From contig NC_081185.1 of the NCBI RefSeq assembly GCF_029867415.1, forward strand, positions 43,408,766 to 43,472,765: DNA of 64,000 nt, in the 5' to 3' direction. The notes below the pieces were generated by a model. It saw nothing but the letters and a program-made list of their open reading frames with translations. It was not told the DNA's origin and ran no database searches. Both the position numbers and the translations under genes were made by a program. The stretch comes from Vicia villosa. Its lineage: Eukaryota; Streptophyta; Magnoliopsida; Fabales; Fabaceae. How positions within the stretch are numbered: position 1 is the first letter of the stretch; every line of letters starts with the position of its first letter. Of the stretch, positions 23,642 to 35,828 are shown one piece after another.

Positions 23642-24882
23642 TGTCATACCCCAAAATTTGCCCTCCCGATTTCACTTTTGTACTTACGCTTTCCATTTCA
23701 CATGCATACACTCCCTTAAATCACTTGGATAGCATGCATACAATTAAACACCTTAGTTCAAAAAGGATTTTAAGTACAATGCCATAGTGGATAATGGAAT
23801 GAAGGTAAATAATGCATAGTATGGGGAGAGGTGAGTTCGAATCCCATCTCCCTTAATGTTGATTTTTCTTCTATTTTTATTCTGTCACTTTTTAGAATTC
23901 TCTTTTTATAGGTCAAATTTTAGTATAACACTAGGTTAATTTTAGGTTAGTTTTAGGACTATTATCTCTTATTTTTAGTCTTTATTAATAAAAACAATTA
24001 AAAATTAGATTTTACGTTTTTTTTATAATAAAAAAAAGTTACTAGAGTTTGTTTTAGTTTTTTTATTACTATTATTATTTAGTTTTTTATTTTAGTTAGT
24101 TTTTTATGTAGTTATTAGTATTATCATTATTATGTTACTATTAATACTAAAAAAAAGAAGAGTACAAGATGACATCAGATTTCCCGTATGGTTCATTGTT
24201 TCAAATTCTTATCAATGTCATATCAAGCCTAAAAGAGTAAGAATTTTTTTTGAATTAAGTCGGTGGTTCTGAACCAGTGCATAATCTTCATCAAAACTTT
24301 CCAAATCGTTCCTTTATGATGGAATCGTAACGTGTGGAGTCTCAAAACCGCAACAAATCACAACCATCCCCAATCTCACTCAATCGACATTTAACCAGAT
24401 TCAATTCAAAATTAATTTTCAAGACCTAATTCGGCATTATAAAAGCAGAGCAATATCACACTGACAAGGGAGGAGAAAAAGAGCCGAAAAACTCAGTAGG
24501 AAGAGGTCACCAAAAATTAGCAGAAAAAATCACAAAAAGAAATCAAAAGACGAAGAAAAGTGCAACCAAGACTAAAGAAATCCCGAACGTACGGTGTAAA
24601 CGGAACGACGACACCAGCCACAAGCGTCGCTTTCAGATTTGCACGCCACCATACACGACCTCCGACGTGTGCATCACACTAGAGGACGAGCCCATCGTTC
24701 CACCGCCTTCAGTCTGCCTTGCCGGAATACACCGAGTTCCACCGTGAAATCATTGTCGGTAACTTCCTTCCTCCTTGATCTCTAAACTCTTTAGATTCAG
24801 TTAAAAAACTTCAAAAGTGTTGATATTATGTGATCGATTTTCATTGGTATGTTTGAATCATTGATTTTGTTTGTTGATCTTA
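23642..24882 (+). repeat. 3' Ogre-like LTR, part 1
   Basis: Begins TGTCATACCCC and follows the 5' LTR until GTTGATCTTA at 24882. There the 5' LTR continues TTCTATTG, but this copy switches to the Helitron end TCTATAATATAAG. Part 2 begins at 48705 with TTCTATTG. Confidence 0.93.
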
Positions 24883-24999
24883 TCTATAATATAAGAAAAT
24901 TTATTGTTCTGGATTTCTCTAAAATACCCTTTGATTATCTTAGTCTAAATTTATATTTTCGGGGTCTTTTTCTAGTTTATTCCAAACAATATTTTCTCC

Positions 25000-25300
25000 T
25001 TGCTTAGCTGTATGTCATTATCTCAATTTCAAATATCAATTTCTTTCTCTTATTCTCTCTCTTCACTTCTCTCTTTCTCTATCACGAAGTATTTCATTAT
25101 TCTTCTCCCTCTTCTTCCTCCTCTTCTTATTCTTTTTCCTTCTTCTTCTTCCACGAAAACTGACAGAGCTTCGAAATTGAAGCTGTGAAGGAAACCCTAA
25201 CCCTCAATAGTTTAAATCTCTGAACTCTTTTTCCACGTTAAGATGGAAAATCCCTAACCCTAACGATTGTGTTTGATAAACATGTAAGTATTTTTAACAA
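25000..25300 (+). pseudogene. Captured 5' gene piece, pyrimidine-rich leader
   Basis: TC-rich sequence followed by CTAACCCT-type telo-box motifs (about 25193 and 25253), as often found in plant 5' UTRs. No protein family is recognised. The position inside a Helitron suggests a captured promoter or 5' UTR. Confidence 0.35.
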
Positions 25301-25597
25301 ATTTTTAGCACTGACATTATTAGGTTTTCCAAGATTGAGTTTTTAGGTTTACATTTTTTTCATTATTAAAAGTGGGTCACGGGCTTAAAGGCAGGTTTGG
25401 ACAATCTTCTTCTCCCATGTTTGTTTCAATCCTTTATTTTTTTTTTCTGAATTGGGTTTCAATTCTTTATTTTTAAAGTGGGTCACGAGCCATATACGCC
25501 ATATACACTGTCACATAGCCTTCCATATTTTCATCTTTGTGCCTGTGATTTTTGTTATATGTAAACTACTGTCTTCCTATATCGTCCAATATCGGTC

Positions 25598-25930
25598 ATG
25601 GCGGATCTTGGTCATGGTCCACATACTGTCTTCAAGTATTTTATTGCCGGTTATATTGTTCATCTTTCTCTTCTTCTTTCGTTTCTCTATTTTGGTTTCC
25701 AAATTTCCAGATTTCTAGGTCTGCTCTTTCAACTTTTAGGGCATAGGGCTAAAGAAGAAGAAATTGAAAAGAAGAAAATGGAAGTGAGAGAGAAAGTAAA
25801 CATATTGCTACAATTCATAAGGTATATATATTTTATATTTCACTTTTTTTCTCTACATATTTGTTCTTCAGTTTCATTCAAACTTAAATTTTGGAAACCC
25901 TTTTTGATATTATTTTCATCTATTTTTTAA
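25598..25930 (+). pseudogene. Captured ORF with membrane-like segments
   Basis: The ATG at 25598 starts MADLGHGPHTVFKYFIAGYI. Hydrophobic runs follow, and a KEEEIEKKKMEVREKV charged helix lies at about residues 50-70. I do not recognise the family. It could be the first exon of the membrane-like gene whose other exon-like pieces lie at 26662-27440, with an LRR exon in between. Confidence 0.35.
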
Positions 25931-26107
25931 TTTTGTTTTTTTATAAAAATTTTGAAAATATTTAGTTGACCAAATCATAATACTAAAATTTAACGATAAA
26001 ATACGAGGAAGTATTTGTGCCGTTGGAATCTGGGGAACTTATTTGCAACTTATATCACAAGTGCTTATCAAAATAAGTGCTTCTGTAATTTGTTATTTTA
26101 TTTGCAG

Positions 26108-26179
26108 GAGTTTGAACAACAATAGTTTGTCTCGAGCCTTTCCTGTTTCACTAGACAAAATTACACAACTTACTTTCTT
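26108..26179 (+). pseudogene. Captured LRR receptor-kinase exon
   Basis: A 72-bp exon with a 3' splice site TTTGCAG before it and GTGAGT after it. It encodes one leucine-rich repeat (LNNNSLSRAFPVSLDKI). SERK/NIK-type receptor kinases have exactly such 72-bp LRR exons, so capture from one of them is likely. The typical Gly of LSG is Arg here. No kinase domain is nearby. Confidence 0.7.
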
Positions 26180-26661
26180 GTGAGTATATAGTTAAATCAC
26201 TTCTCTTCACTCGGAGATCTTTGTATTGTTCACCATTATTCATCAACATTTATTTTATGAAACTGAGAATTGTTAATTCTGTAGATCCAAGGATTTGTCT
26301 TATAACCTAAAATTGGTAGTATTAGAAAACAATTAGAATTTAAAATGTTGGCAATTTAGCATGTTATAAAGAGGAGATTATTGTTAGTTTAGGGAATGTT
26401 AAAAGTTTCGATTTCAGATAGCTCCAACATGCAGCTGATAGTTGACAGGTTGAAGAGAAACAATAGTTGTAAATAAATGATTTTCCATTCCATTGATTCT
26501 TCCTTACATAGTTGTACTCATTTTCACACGGGAAATCATATTCTGTTACTGAGCCATCACAAATGCATCATCATGTTCAATTATATGCAACATATTGAAT
26601 TGACTCCATAATATCAATATAGCATTTTGAATTGACTGATTAACACTACTTTTATGTGCAG

Positions 26662-27440
26662 GGTATGCTTATGTAGCTGTGTTGTTAGGCGGTTCAATCG
26701 TCATTTTTGTCGTTGATATGCTTGGTGGCATTATTACTGGTGTTATGGCAGAACTTTTAGGAGGTATGATATAAATTTAAACTATTTTGGCCATTTAGAT
26801 ATTGCTATTTTTCTCATATGGCATGAAATTTACTTGAATCATAACAACGAGATTTAAAAAACTGTCATCATGCTGGTGATTTATAGATATATTCACTTTC
26901 CATCTGAACCATCTTTTGATCGAGTGATTTGTAGTTGTTGTTTTCACTCAGATATTGGAGCTACTACTCGGAGGTCTTACTTCGGCGGGTATATTGGATA
27001 TATGGGTGGGTACTACATTTAAAATTTACCTGATCCGTGTCTAAATGCAAATGATCGGAAGCTCGGTTGCTAAATTCTTCTCCTTTACAGGCAGGGCATG
27101 ATTCCCCTATACTTTTTTACCTTGCATTGGGTGGATCCCTGCTGTCGTATATTACTCGACCTCCTTTAAAGGTAGTTGTTTTAAAATGTTTCCTCATTTT
27201 TCAATTTTGTATATTTTTGTTTCTATTGTCTTTAATGGTCCTTGACTAAGTTATGCATGTTTTCTAGCTAAAACAAAACGGATGGCGCTATCGACATTAC
27301 ACAATTACCTATCGCTGGTACGTTTTGATCTCTCAAATATATTCAAACTCAATCTTCATATAATATCTTTTCAAAAGCTTATAACTAACTATTGCTACTT
27401 GCTACTGAAATATGGTTGCAGGATATCTACTCGGGGCTGG
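26662..27440 (+). pseudogene. Captured multi-exon membrane protein fragment, unknown
   Basis: Several exon-like blocks are bounded by AG and GT. Block 1 is about 26662-26763 (AYVAVLLGGSIVIFVVDMLG, glycine-rich, membrane-like). Block 2 is about 26952-27005 (IGATTRRSYFGGYIGYMG). Block 3 is about 27092-27174 (HDSPILFYLALGGSLLSYI). Block 4 is about 27268-27318 (QNGWRYRHYTITYRW), and a short block ends near 27440. The glycine-rich hydrophobic stretches suggest transmembrane segments. I cannot name the gene. Confidence 0.5.
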
Positions 27441-27875
27441 TAAACTGTATCATGATACAATACTATGTTATGTAATTTAATGACTGAAACCATGCTACAA
27501 GTAATGTAGACAAAGTTCTGTTAAAATACTATTATATATGATTCATTATGTCTTCAAATTTTTGTTTCATTCTGTCTAATCATCCTTATAGGTGGTATAT
27601 CAAATACAATTTTGATATATTCTTCATTATTATGGATATCTAAACTTAAATCAATAAATTTCATTTAAAAAGTAAAGTGAACATCACTTTCTTAATACTC
27701 ATGAAATGGTTGTATCTTTAATGTCAGATTGATTTTTCAACTTATGGGAAAAAAAGACCAAATAATTTGAACTTATGATAGGCTTCCATATATGTAGCAT
27801 TGTTTCTGATAGAAGATTTCTTTACCCACCTCCCTATGGGGGTCACCCCCAGCGAAAAACCAAAACTGCCCCTGC

Positions 27876-28328
27876 TTCAGAGATGCATCTCCGAAGTTAT
27901 TTTTTTTTTTGAATTTTCATACATTTCGGAAATGCATCTCCGAAAACACCAAAAAAGTGGTGTTTTCGGAGATGCATCTCCGAAGTTAAAAAAATTTAAA
28001 AACGTGAATATTTTCGGAAGTTCATTTCCGAAAATATTCCTGCATATACAAATTTCCCTCCTTCACTATTTCATCATTTCTCTCCAAAACATCTCAAAAC
28101 CCTCTCCAAAACCCAATCAATCTCCATCCATTTTTCGCCCTAAAATCAAGTTTCAAACCGTTGATCACGTTAAAGGGAGCATAGAAAGCTACAATTTCAG
28201 GTAAACATCACTCATTTCATCCCCTATTTCACTATATTGAGTGATAAATTTTATGCTGAAACTGATATGGTTCGGAAGTTCATTTCCGAAATATATTACC
28301 TAATAAATTTCGGAAATGAACTTCCGAA
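27876..28328 (+). repeat. Left palindrome cluster of the MULE (6 copies)
   Basis: Twenty-bp dyads of the form TTCGGAGATGCATCTCCGAA or TTCGGAAATGAACTTCCGAA at 27876, 27925, 27965, 28013, 28271 and 28309. The copy at 27965 is a perfect palindrome. They lie between the left end and the transposase ATG, suggesting transposase binding sites or promoter elements. Confidence 0.85.
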
Positions 28329-28394
28329 ATATGCCCTGGCAGTTAAAAAAAAAACAGTTTTGGCCAATTTTGCTAATTTATTCATTTGTTAGGT

Positions 28395-29357
28395 ATGGTG
28401 CATCCGGACAACATTGTGCGAGACGATGGAGTATTAGTTCCGGAAATTGTCAATGTTTATAACGATCCGGTTATAGACGTTACTCCTATGATCGATGCGG
28501 TCGATGTTCGGCAACATTTTACAAATGATCGGAGCTTCGGTAGTCGCGAACAATTGATTGATTGGGTTCGGAAGGAAGCTAACAAACATGGGTTTGGAAT
28601 TGTTATTTTAAGGTCGGACAACGGAAATAGTAGGCGGAAAGCTTTCGTTGTTTTGAATTGCGAACGGGGTGGTAGTTATGTACAATCAAACCGGGTGCTA
28701 AAACATGAGGACGCGGGATCGAGAAAGTGCGGGTGTCCGTTTAAGTTGCGTGCTACTCGGAGGGTTGATGATTTGTGGCGGTTAACCGTCATTTGTGGAA
28801 TTCATAACCGTGCCTTGGATGTCAAGTTACACGGACATCCAATGGCGTGCCGTTTGTCCCGCGAAGAGAGGAATGTGATATCGGACCTAACGATAGTCAA
28901 AGTGGCGCCTCGCAACATAATTGCCGATTTGAAGCGTAAGAATCCGGATAGCGTTTCAAATATCAAGCAAGTTTACAATGAACGGCACAATCTCAAAGTA
29001 TTGAATATGGGCCCTCGGTCGGAAATGCAACAACTTTTGAAACTACTAGACGATAACAAATATGTTTCAAGCTTCCGAACCTCCGAGGATAAAGTTACGG
29101 TGCGTGATATTTTTTGGACTCATCCCGAAAGTATCAAATTATTCAACACATTTCCAACTGTTCTAGTCATGGATTCGACGTACAAGACAAACAAATATAG
29201 GCTTCCGCTTCTAGAGATCGTCGGTGTGACCTCGACGGACAAGACTTATTCGGTGGGGTTTGCTTTTTTGGAGTGTGAAAAAGAAGACAACTTTACGTGG
29301 GCCTTGGGAATTTGCAAGTCTTTGTTAGTTGATCAAGAGGTTATGCCAAACGTCATT
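28395..29357 (+). pseudogene. MULE transposase, N-terminal half
   Basis: The ATG at 28395 starts MVHPDNIVRDDG. A FAR1-like DNA-binding region follows (SREQLIDWVRKEANKHGF, then CGCPFKLRATRR with the zinc Cys and HNRALDVKLHGHPM His positions), at about residues 45-160. The MULE transposase catalytic core begins at about residue 260 with VLVMDSTYKTNKY, holding the first catalytic Asp. The frame runs to NVI, where the Tekay-type element is inserted; the protein resumes at 44945. It catalyses cut-and-paste transposition in the nucleus. An upstream intron is possible, with a donor near 28201 and an acceptor near 28391. Confidence 0.87.
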
Positions 29358-31283
29358 TGTAACACCCCATAAAATTCTTTATTTAATTTAATTAATTTTT
29401 TATTAAATATTAGAATTAAATTGAATTATTTGAGAATATGGATGAAATAAGGCTAATGGGCCAGTGTTGCTAGTAGCAGTTGGGGGGGGTGTATCAGTTG
29501 CAAAGCCCTTTTCTAAAATAAAGTTATATTTTCATAAAAATAGAAAAGAGGAGTATTTTGTGAAAAGAGAACCAAAAGGGAGAAGAGAAGATTGAACGTG
29601 AAATTGGGAGAAGAGCAAGTGCGAAGAGAAAGAGCATCCAAGAATTCAACATCGAGGTAAGGGGGGATTCTTCTCATTAACCTCTATTATGGGTATTATG
29701 AATGATTCGATTGAATTCGTATGTTAGGATTCCGAATTGGATTATATGTCGGTGTTTGGGGTTTTGGGATTTGTAGAACTTTAGGTTCAATTATGATGTA
29801 TGATGCAATTGAGTTGTTGTGAATGATGTTTGATGTTGATTACTGATGTTAATACCTGTTAGAAGTATGTATAAATGTGCATTTTCGTGCTGTGATGAGA
29901 TTTTGGACGTGTTGAGATGATTGGATTCGCACTTGGGATGAAAATAGTGCTGCAGAAAAGTGATTTTTCTGCTATATCAGTAATGTAACCGGTTACATGA
30001 GGGAAGTAACCGATTACATGGTCTCAAACAGGCGAAGAACTGCATTTCGCGATGATGTAACCGGTTACATCATTTAGGTAACCGGTTACCACTGGGCGAA
30101 ATTGAAAAATAAAAGTAACTGTCAGTGATGTAACCGGTTACATCATTCAGGTAACCGGTTACCACTGAAGCTTTTTGGAAAAATACTCATTTTAAATATC
30201 CGTAACTTTTAAACTGTTAATCCTTTTTGTACGCCGTTTCGAGTACCTGGTAGATGGATTAATGCCCTATTTTATGATGTATATTAGGGGATTATAATTT
30301 AAAAATCATTTTGTTGGTTTTGTGGATTGTGTTTGGTGATCGTTTAAGTAATGGTACGAACATGCTATGCGGTGTTTCTAGCTATTACGATTGATGAGAT
30401 GATAATATTTTTGTGGTGTTAAATGTATTATGTCGTAGTGAATATCAAATGGTTGTGATATTATTATGCTTGTATGTTGTGATATGAATGATTATGAATT
30501 GTTGGTGGATGTAAATGATGAGCATGTCGTGGTTGATGCATGCATTTCATAATCATGTTGTGGGCTGTATCCCTTATGGTGGTGGGACAGCGGTAGCTAA
30601 TTCCCATTGTGTGGAATTAGTGAGAGAAGTAGCCGAATCTTTATGGTGGTGGATCGGTGAGATGGGTTATCCCATGATTGGTACCACATGCATTAGTTGC
30701 ATTGCATTAGGTTGTTGTGTATAATTGTAACATGAATGGAAGTTGTCCAATGTTGCAATTTGTGTGTATTTTGGTATGAATGACTGTATTTGATAAATGT
30801 TGCTATGCGATCTGAATATAATTGATTTGGGTGAATAATGTATGGATGAAGTTGTACTGTTTATATTCCTATAACATTTGTTAATGCGAATGAAACTCAC
30901 CCTTACTGTTGTTATTTTTCAGATCGAGGAGTAGCTTGTGTACTTGGTGAGGATTAGCTCGTCAAGTAGTTCGTTAGAGTCAGTTGGGTCTGTGTCATGC
31001 TCTGGTCGTGTAACACCGGGAACGTTATTTTAGAGTTGGCTGATAAACTTTTGTTTTGTTTATGGTTTATGGTTGAATTATGAGTCTATGACTCCGGTTG
31101 TTTGATTATTCAGTTGTTAAGAATATTCCGCTGTGTTAACATGCTACCTGAATAATTTTGGTTTATCGTTCCTTATATGGCATGACATGAATGTTTATTT
31201 ATTTTATTGGAGTTGTAATGCCCTTTCTCATGTTTTACTCTGATTTTTGAAAAATTTTCCGCGGGGTTTAGAAGGGTGTTACA
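29358..31283 (+). repeat. 5' LTR of the Tekay-type element
   Basis: Starts TGTAACACCCC and ends GAAGGGTGTTACA, with short inverted ends TGTAACACCC/GGGTGTTACA. It contains a cluster of GTAACCGGTTAC palindromes at 29985-30162. Short open frames inside (such as 30515-30724) are not genes. Confidence 0.94.
29985..30162 (+). repeat. Palindrome cluster in the Tekay-type LTR
   Basis: Six GTAACCGGTTAC sites at 29985, 30006 (GTAACCGATTAC), 30057, 30078, 30130 and 30151; five are perfect 12-bp palindromes. The 3' LTR repeats them at about 43642-43819. No function is known to me; hairpin or protein-binding roles are possible. Confidence 0.9.
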
Positions 31284-31287
31284 ATAG

Positions 31288-31299
31288 TGGTATCAGAGC
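31288..31299 (+). promoter_or_regulatory. Primer binding site, initiator Met tRNA
   Basis: TGGTATCAGAGC four bases after the 5' LTR, as usual for chromoviruses in plants. Confidence 0.88.
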
Positions 31300-31419
31300 A
31301 TAGTCGGTCGTTTGAGTCATAGTCTTAGAGTCGGTTAATCCTTCGTATTCGACTAGTGTAAGGTTGACACTGTCGATACTTCTTGTTCTAATGAATATTG
31401 TTTGATATTTAGCAGAACA

Positions 31420-33411
31420 ATGGCCGAAAGAGGAGGAAGAAATGACGACGCGATCGCTGAGGCTCTGGGCATGATTGCTGGTGTGTTGGGAGGGAATGCC
31501 AATGGAGCTGGTATTGGTGCTGACAGGCAGCTGAACAGTTTTCAGAGGAACAATCCTCCTTTGTTCAAAGGCACGCACGATCCCGAAGGCGCTCAGAGGT
31601 GGCTGAAGGAAATTGAAAGGATCTTCCGAGTGATCGATTGTGCTGAAAATCTGAAGGTGAGGTACGGGACTCACATGCTGTCTGAAGAAGCTGATGATTG
31701 GTGGATGGCTAGTAGAGATGAACTTGAATCTGCAGGTGTAGCGATCACTTGGGCTGTATTCAGGCAAGAATTCCTGAGGAGGTACTTTCCTGAGGATATT
31801 CGAGGCAAGAAAGAAGTTGAGTTTTTGGAGCTAACACAAGGTAACATGACAGTACCAGAATATGCTTCAAAGTTTGTTGAGCTGGCCAAGTACTATATCC
31901 ACTATAACAATGATGAAGCGAGCGAATTTTCGAAATGTGTTAAGTTCGAGAATGGTCTCCGTGATGAAATTAAGCAGGGAATCAGGTACCAAAGGATTCG
32001 TCGGTTTGCTGATTTGGTAGATTGTAGTAGAATCTATGAAGAGGATAACCTGAGGCTGAAGTCATCTCACTCCCGCGAGTCAGTTGACAGGAAAGGGAAG
32101 AAGCCTATGGACCGTGGTAAACCATATGGTAGAGGTAATTATAAAGCTGGAAGTTGGAAGAAGCCTAGTGGGGGAGACTCTAGTGCCCCTGTTAAGTGCT
32201 TTAAGTGTGGAGAACCGGGACATCGTGTTCACGAGTGCAAAAGCGAAGAGAAGAAGTGCTACAGGTGTGGTAAAGCAGGCCACATTGCTGTTGACTGCAA
32301 AGGAAGGACCGTGACTTGTTATAACTGTGGTGAAGAGGGCCATATTAGTCCACAGTGTCCTAAGCCAAAGAAGAATCAAGCTGGGGGTAAAGTTTTCGCT
32401 TTATCAGGTTCAGAGACTACTCCAGAGGATCGATTGATTAAAGGTATGTGTTTTATCCATGGCACTCCTTTAATTGCAATAATAGATACTGGAGCAACTC
32501 ACTCGTTTATTTCATTGGATTGTGCTAAACGTCTGAACTTGGAAATATCTGATATTCATGGAAGTATGATCATTGACACTCCTGCGTCGGGTTCAGTGAC
32601 TACTTTGTTTGCCTGTTTGAACTGTCCAATTGATATTTTTGGTAAAGAGTTCGGAATGGACTTAGTATGCATTCCGCTGGAACAACTTGATGTCATCCTG
32701 GGTATGAATTGGTTGCAATTTAATCGGGTTCATATCAACTGTTTCACGAAGACAGTTATTTTTCCTGAAGATGTCAGTGTCGAGGATTTAGCAATGACTG
32801 CTAGACAAGTGGATGAAGCCATGAAGGACGGGGCTGCCGTGTTTATGTTGATTGCATCCATGGAAGTGAAGAAGAAAGCGGTGAGTAGTGATTTACCAGT
32901 AGTATGTGAATTCCCAGAAGTTTTTCCAGAAGATGTAAGAGCGTTACCGCCAGAGAGGGAGGTAGAATTTGCTATTGAGTTAGTTCCTGGAACTAGTCCT
33001 GTGTCGATGGCGCCGTATCGTATGTCGGCATCTGAATTAGCAGAATTGAAGAGTCAACTGGAAGATTTACTGGAAAAAGAATTCATTCGTCCTAGTGTGT
33101 CGCCGTGGGGTGCGCCGGTGTTGTTGGTAAAGAAGAAAGAAGGCTCTATGAGACTGTGTGTGGATTATAGACAGCTGAATAAAGTTACTATCAAGAATCG
33201 ATATCCATTACCGAGGATTGATGATTTGATGGATCAACTGGTTGGTGCGAGTGTGTTTAGCAAAATTGACTTGAGGTCGGGATATCATCAGATTCGGGTG
33301 AAGACGGACGATATTCAGAAAACGGCATTTAGAACAAGGTATGGTCATTACGAATATACAGTGATGCCATTTGGGGTGACTAATGCACCGGGGGTTTCAT
33401 GGAGTATATGA
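31420..33411 (+). pseudogene. Tekay-type Gag-protease-reverse transcriptase, frameshifted
   Basis: The ATG at 31420 ([10 protein letters not shown]) is the likely start; the frame is open from 31402. The gag core ([20 protein letters not shown]) is at about residues 120-145. Three zinc knuckles follow: [28 protein letters not shown] and [14 protein letters not shown]. The protease is at [10 protein letters not shown]. Reverse transcriptase starts at [20 protein letters not shown] and [15 protein letters not shown]. After [10 protein letters not shown] a one-base loss near 33392-33396 shifts the frame; the rest continues from 33399. Three knuckles in one Gag is more than the one or two usually seen. 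Confidence 0.92.
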
Positions 33412-35786
33412 ATAGGATCTTCCATCCTTATCTGGATCAGTTTGTAGTGGTATTTATCGATGATATTCTAATATATTCTAAGAGTGAAGAAGAACATGCA
33501 GAGCATCTGAGGGTGGTATTAGAACTACTGAAGGAAAAGAAACTTTATGCGAAACTGTCAAAGTGTGAGTTCTGGCTAAGTGAAGTAAGCTTTCTTGGGC
33601 ATGTAATTTCTGAAGATGGTATTGCCGTTGACCCAACGAAAGTAGAAGCAGTGTCTCAATGGGAAGCTCCGAAGTCAGTTTCCGAAATCCGTAGTTTCCT
33701 TGGTCTTGCGGGTTACTATAGAAAGTTCATTGAAGGTTTCTCGAAGTTAGCGTTACCGTTAACTAAGTTGACTAGGAAGGTTCAAGTATTCATCTGGGAT
33801 TCGAAATGTGAGGAAGGATTCCAAGAATTGAAAAGGAGATTGACTAGTGCACCGATCTTGATTTTGCCGAATCCAGCGGAATCTTTTGTTGTATATTGTG
33901 ATGCTTCATTGTTGGGATTAGGATGTGTACTAATGCAGAATCAACAGGTAGTCGCTTATGCGTCGAGACAACTCAAGGTACATGAGAGAAACTATCCGAC
34001 TCATGACTTAGAGTTGGCAGCAGTGGTATTTGTGTTGAAATTGTGGAGACACTATCTGTATGGTTCGAGGTTTGAAGTGTTTAGTGACCACAAGAGCCTG
34101 AAGTATCTCTTTGATCAAAAAGAGCTGAATATGAGGCAAAGGAGATGGTTAGAGTTCCTCAAGGATTACGATTTTGGGCTAAATTACCATCCGGGTAAAG
34201 CAAATGTAGTTGCCGATGCTTTGAGTAGGAAGTCCTTGCATATGTCTATGCTTATGGCGAGAGAATTGGATTTAATTGAACAATTCAGAGATTTGAGTTT
34301 AGTATGCGAAGGCACTCCTGTCAGTGTTAAGTTGGGCATGCTGAAGCTGACTAGTGGCATTCTGGAAGAGATTCGAGAGGGTCAGAAAGTTGATATAGAG
34401 TTAGTGGATAAATTGACTCTAATTAACCAAGGCAAGGGAGGTGAATTCAGAATCGACGAGAATGGTATTATAAGGTTTGGTAATCGTGTTTGCGTTCCTA
34501 ATGTTTCCGAATTGAGGAAGAGTATTCTCGAAGAAGGACATCGTAGTGGATTGAGCATACATCCTGGTGCAACCAAGACGTATCATGATTTGAAGAAGCT
34601 GTTTTGGTGGCCTAGAATGAAAAAGGAAATAGCTGAATTTGTCTATGCTTGTTTAACTTGTCAGAAGTCGAAGATTGAGCATCAGAAACCATATGGAGCT
34701 ATGCAACCGTTATTTATTCCGGAATGGAAGTGGGATAGTATATCTATGGATTTTGTTTCTGGGTTGCCGAGGACGGTGAAGAACTATGAAGCCATTTGGG
34801 TCATAGTGGATAGGTTGACTAAGTCTGCTCACTTTATACCAATGAGAATGGATTACCCAATGGAGAAGCTGGCTCAATTGTACATTGAGAAGATAGTGAG
34901 TTTGCATGGTATTCCTTCGAGTATCGTGTCAGATAGAGATCCAAGGTTTACATCCAAATTTTGGGAAGGGTTGCAGAAGGCTTTGGGCACTAAGCTGAGA
35001 CTGAGTTCTGCTTATCATCCGCAGACGGATGGACAGACGGAAAGAACTATTCAATCGCTAGAAGATTTATTGCGTGCTTGTGTGTTGGAAAGAGGTGGTA
35101 CTTGGGATAGTTATTTACCCTTGATCGAATTTACCTACAATAATAGTTTTCACTCGAGCATTGGTATGGCTCCGTTTGAAGCTTTGTATGGTCGGAGGTG
35201 CATGACGCCTTTATGTTGGTACGAATCTGGCGAAAGTGCGGTGATTGGACCAGAGATTGTTCAAGAAACGACTGAAAAGATTAAGATGATTCAAGAGAAG
35301 ATGAAGGCTTCTCAGAGTCGTCAGAAGAGCTATCATGACAAGAGACGGAGAACACTTGAGTTTCAAGAAGGAGATCATGTGTTTATGAGAGTTACTCCTA
35401 TGAGTGGTATCGGACGAGCTCTAAAGTCAAGGAAGTTGACTCCGCGTTTTATTGGTCCGTTTCAGATTTCAGAAAGAGTGGGAGAGGTGGCGTATCGCAT
35501 TGCGTTGCCACCGACACTTGCGAATCTGCATGATGTATTCCATGTGTCGCAGTTGAGGAAATACATTGCTGATCCATCTCATGTGATCCAAGTGGATGAT
35601 GTACAGGTAAAGGATAATCTGACAGTTGAAGCTTTGCCTATGAGGATTGAGGATCGGAAGGTGAAACAATTGCGTGGCAAGGAGATAGCGTTGGTCAGAG
35701 TAGCTTGGGGAGGACCAGCCGGTGGGAATGTTACATGGGAATTGGAGAGCCAGATGAAGGACTCCTACCCGGAACTCTTTGCCTAA
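33399..35786 (+). pseudogene. Tekay-type reverse transcriptase to chromodomain
   Basis: Continues the polymerase in the shifted frame. The catalytic [12 protein letters not shown] is near its start, then the connection and RNase H ([35 protein letters not shown]). The integrase has the zinc finger region ([28 protein letters not shown]) and DDE core ([39 protein letters not shown]). The C-terminus has [13 protein letters not shown] and a chromodomain-like segment ending [10 protein letters not shown]. Chromodomains target insertion to heterochromatin. No internal stop in 795 codons. Confidence 0.94.
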
Positions 35787-35814
35787 GGTATGTTTTCGAG
35801 GACGAAAACTTTTC

Positions 35815-35828
35815 TAGTGGGGGAGGGT
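35815..35828 (+). promoter_or_regulatory. Polypurine tract of the Tekay-type element
   Basis: CTAGTGGGGGAGGGT-like purines immediately before the 3' LTR start TGTAACACCCC, in the usual position for plus-strand priming. Confidence 0.7.

Noticed and set aside
23820..23850. A tRNA gene suggested by GTTCGAATCCC
   Set aside because: No acceptor stem, D-arm or anticodon arm could be placed around it; kept only as a possible pol III box inside the LTR.
27876..28328. A CRISPR-like array of spaced palindromes
   Set aside because: Spacing is irregular, the genome is a plant's, and the copies occur on both sides of MULE genes.
30515..30900. Genes inside the Tekay-type LTR
   Set aside because: Short frames with no family likeness; the minus-strand one is repeated in the other LTR at 44323-44556.
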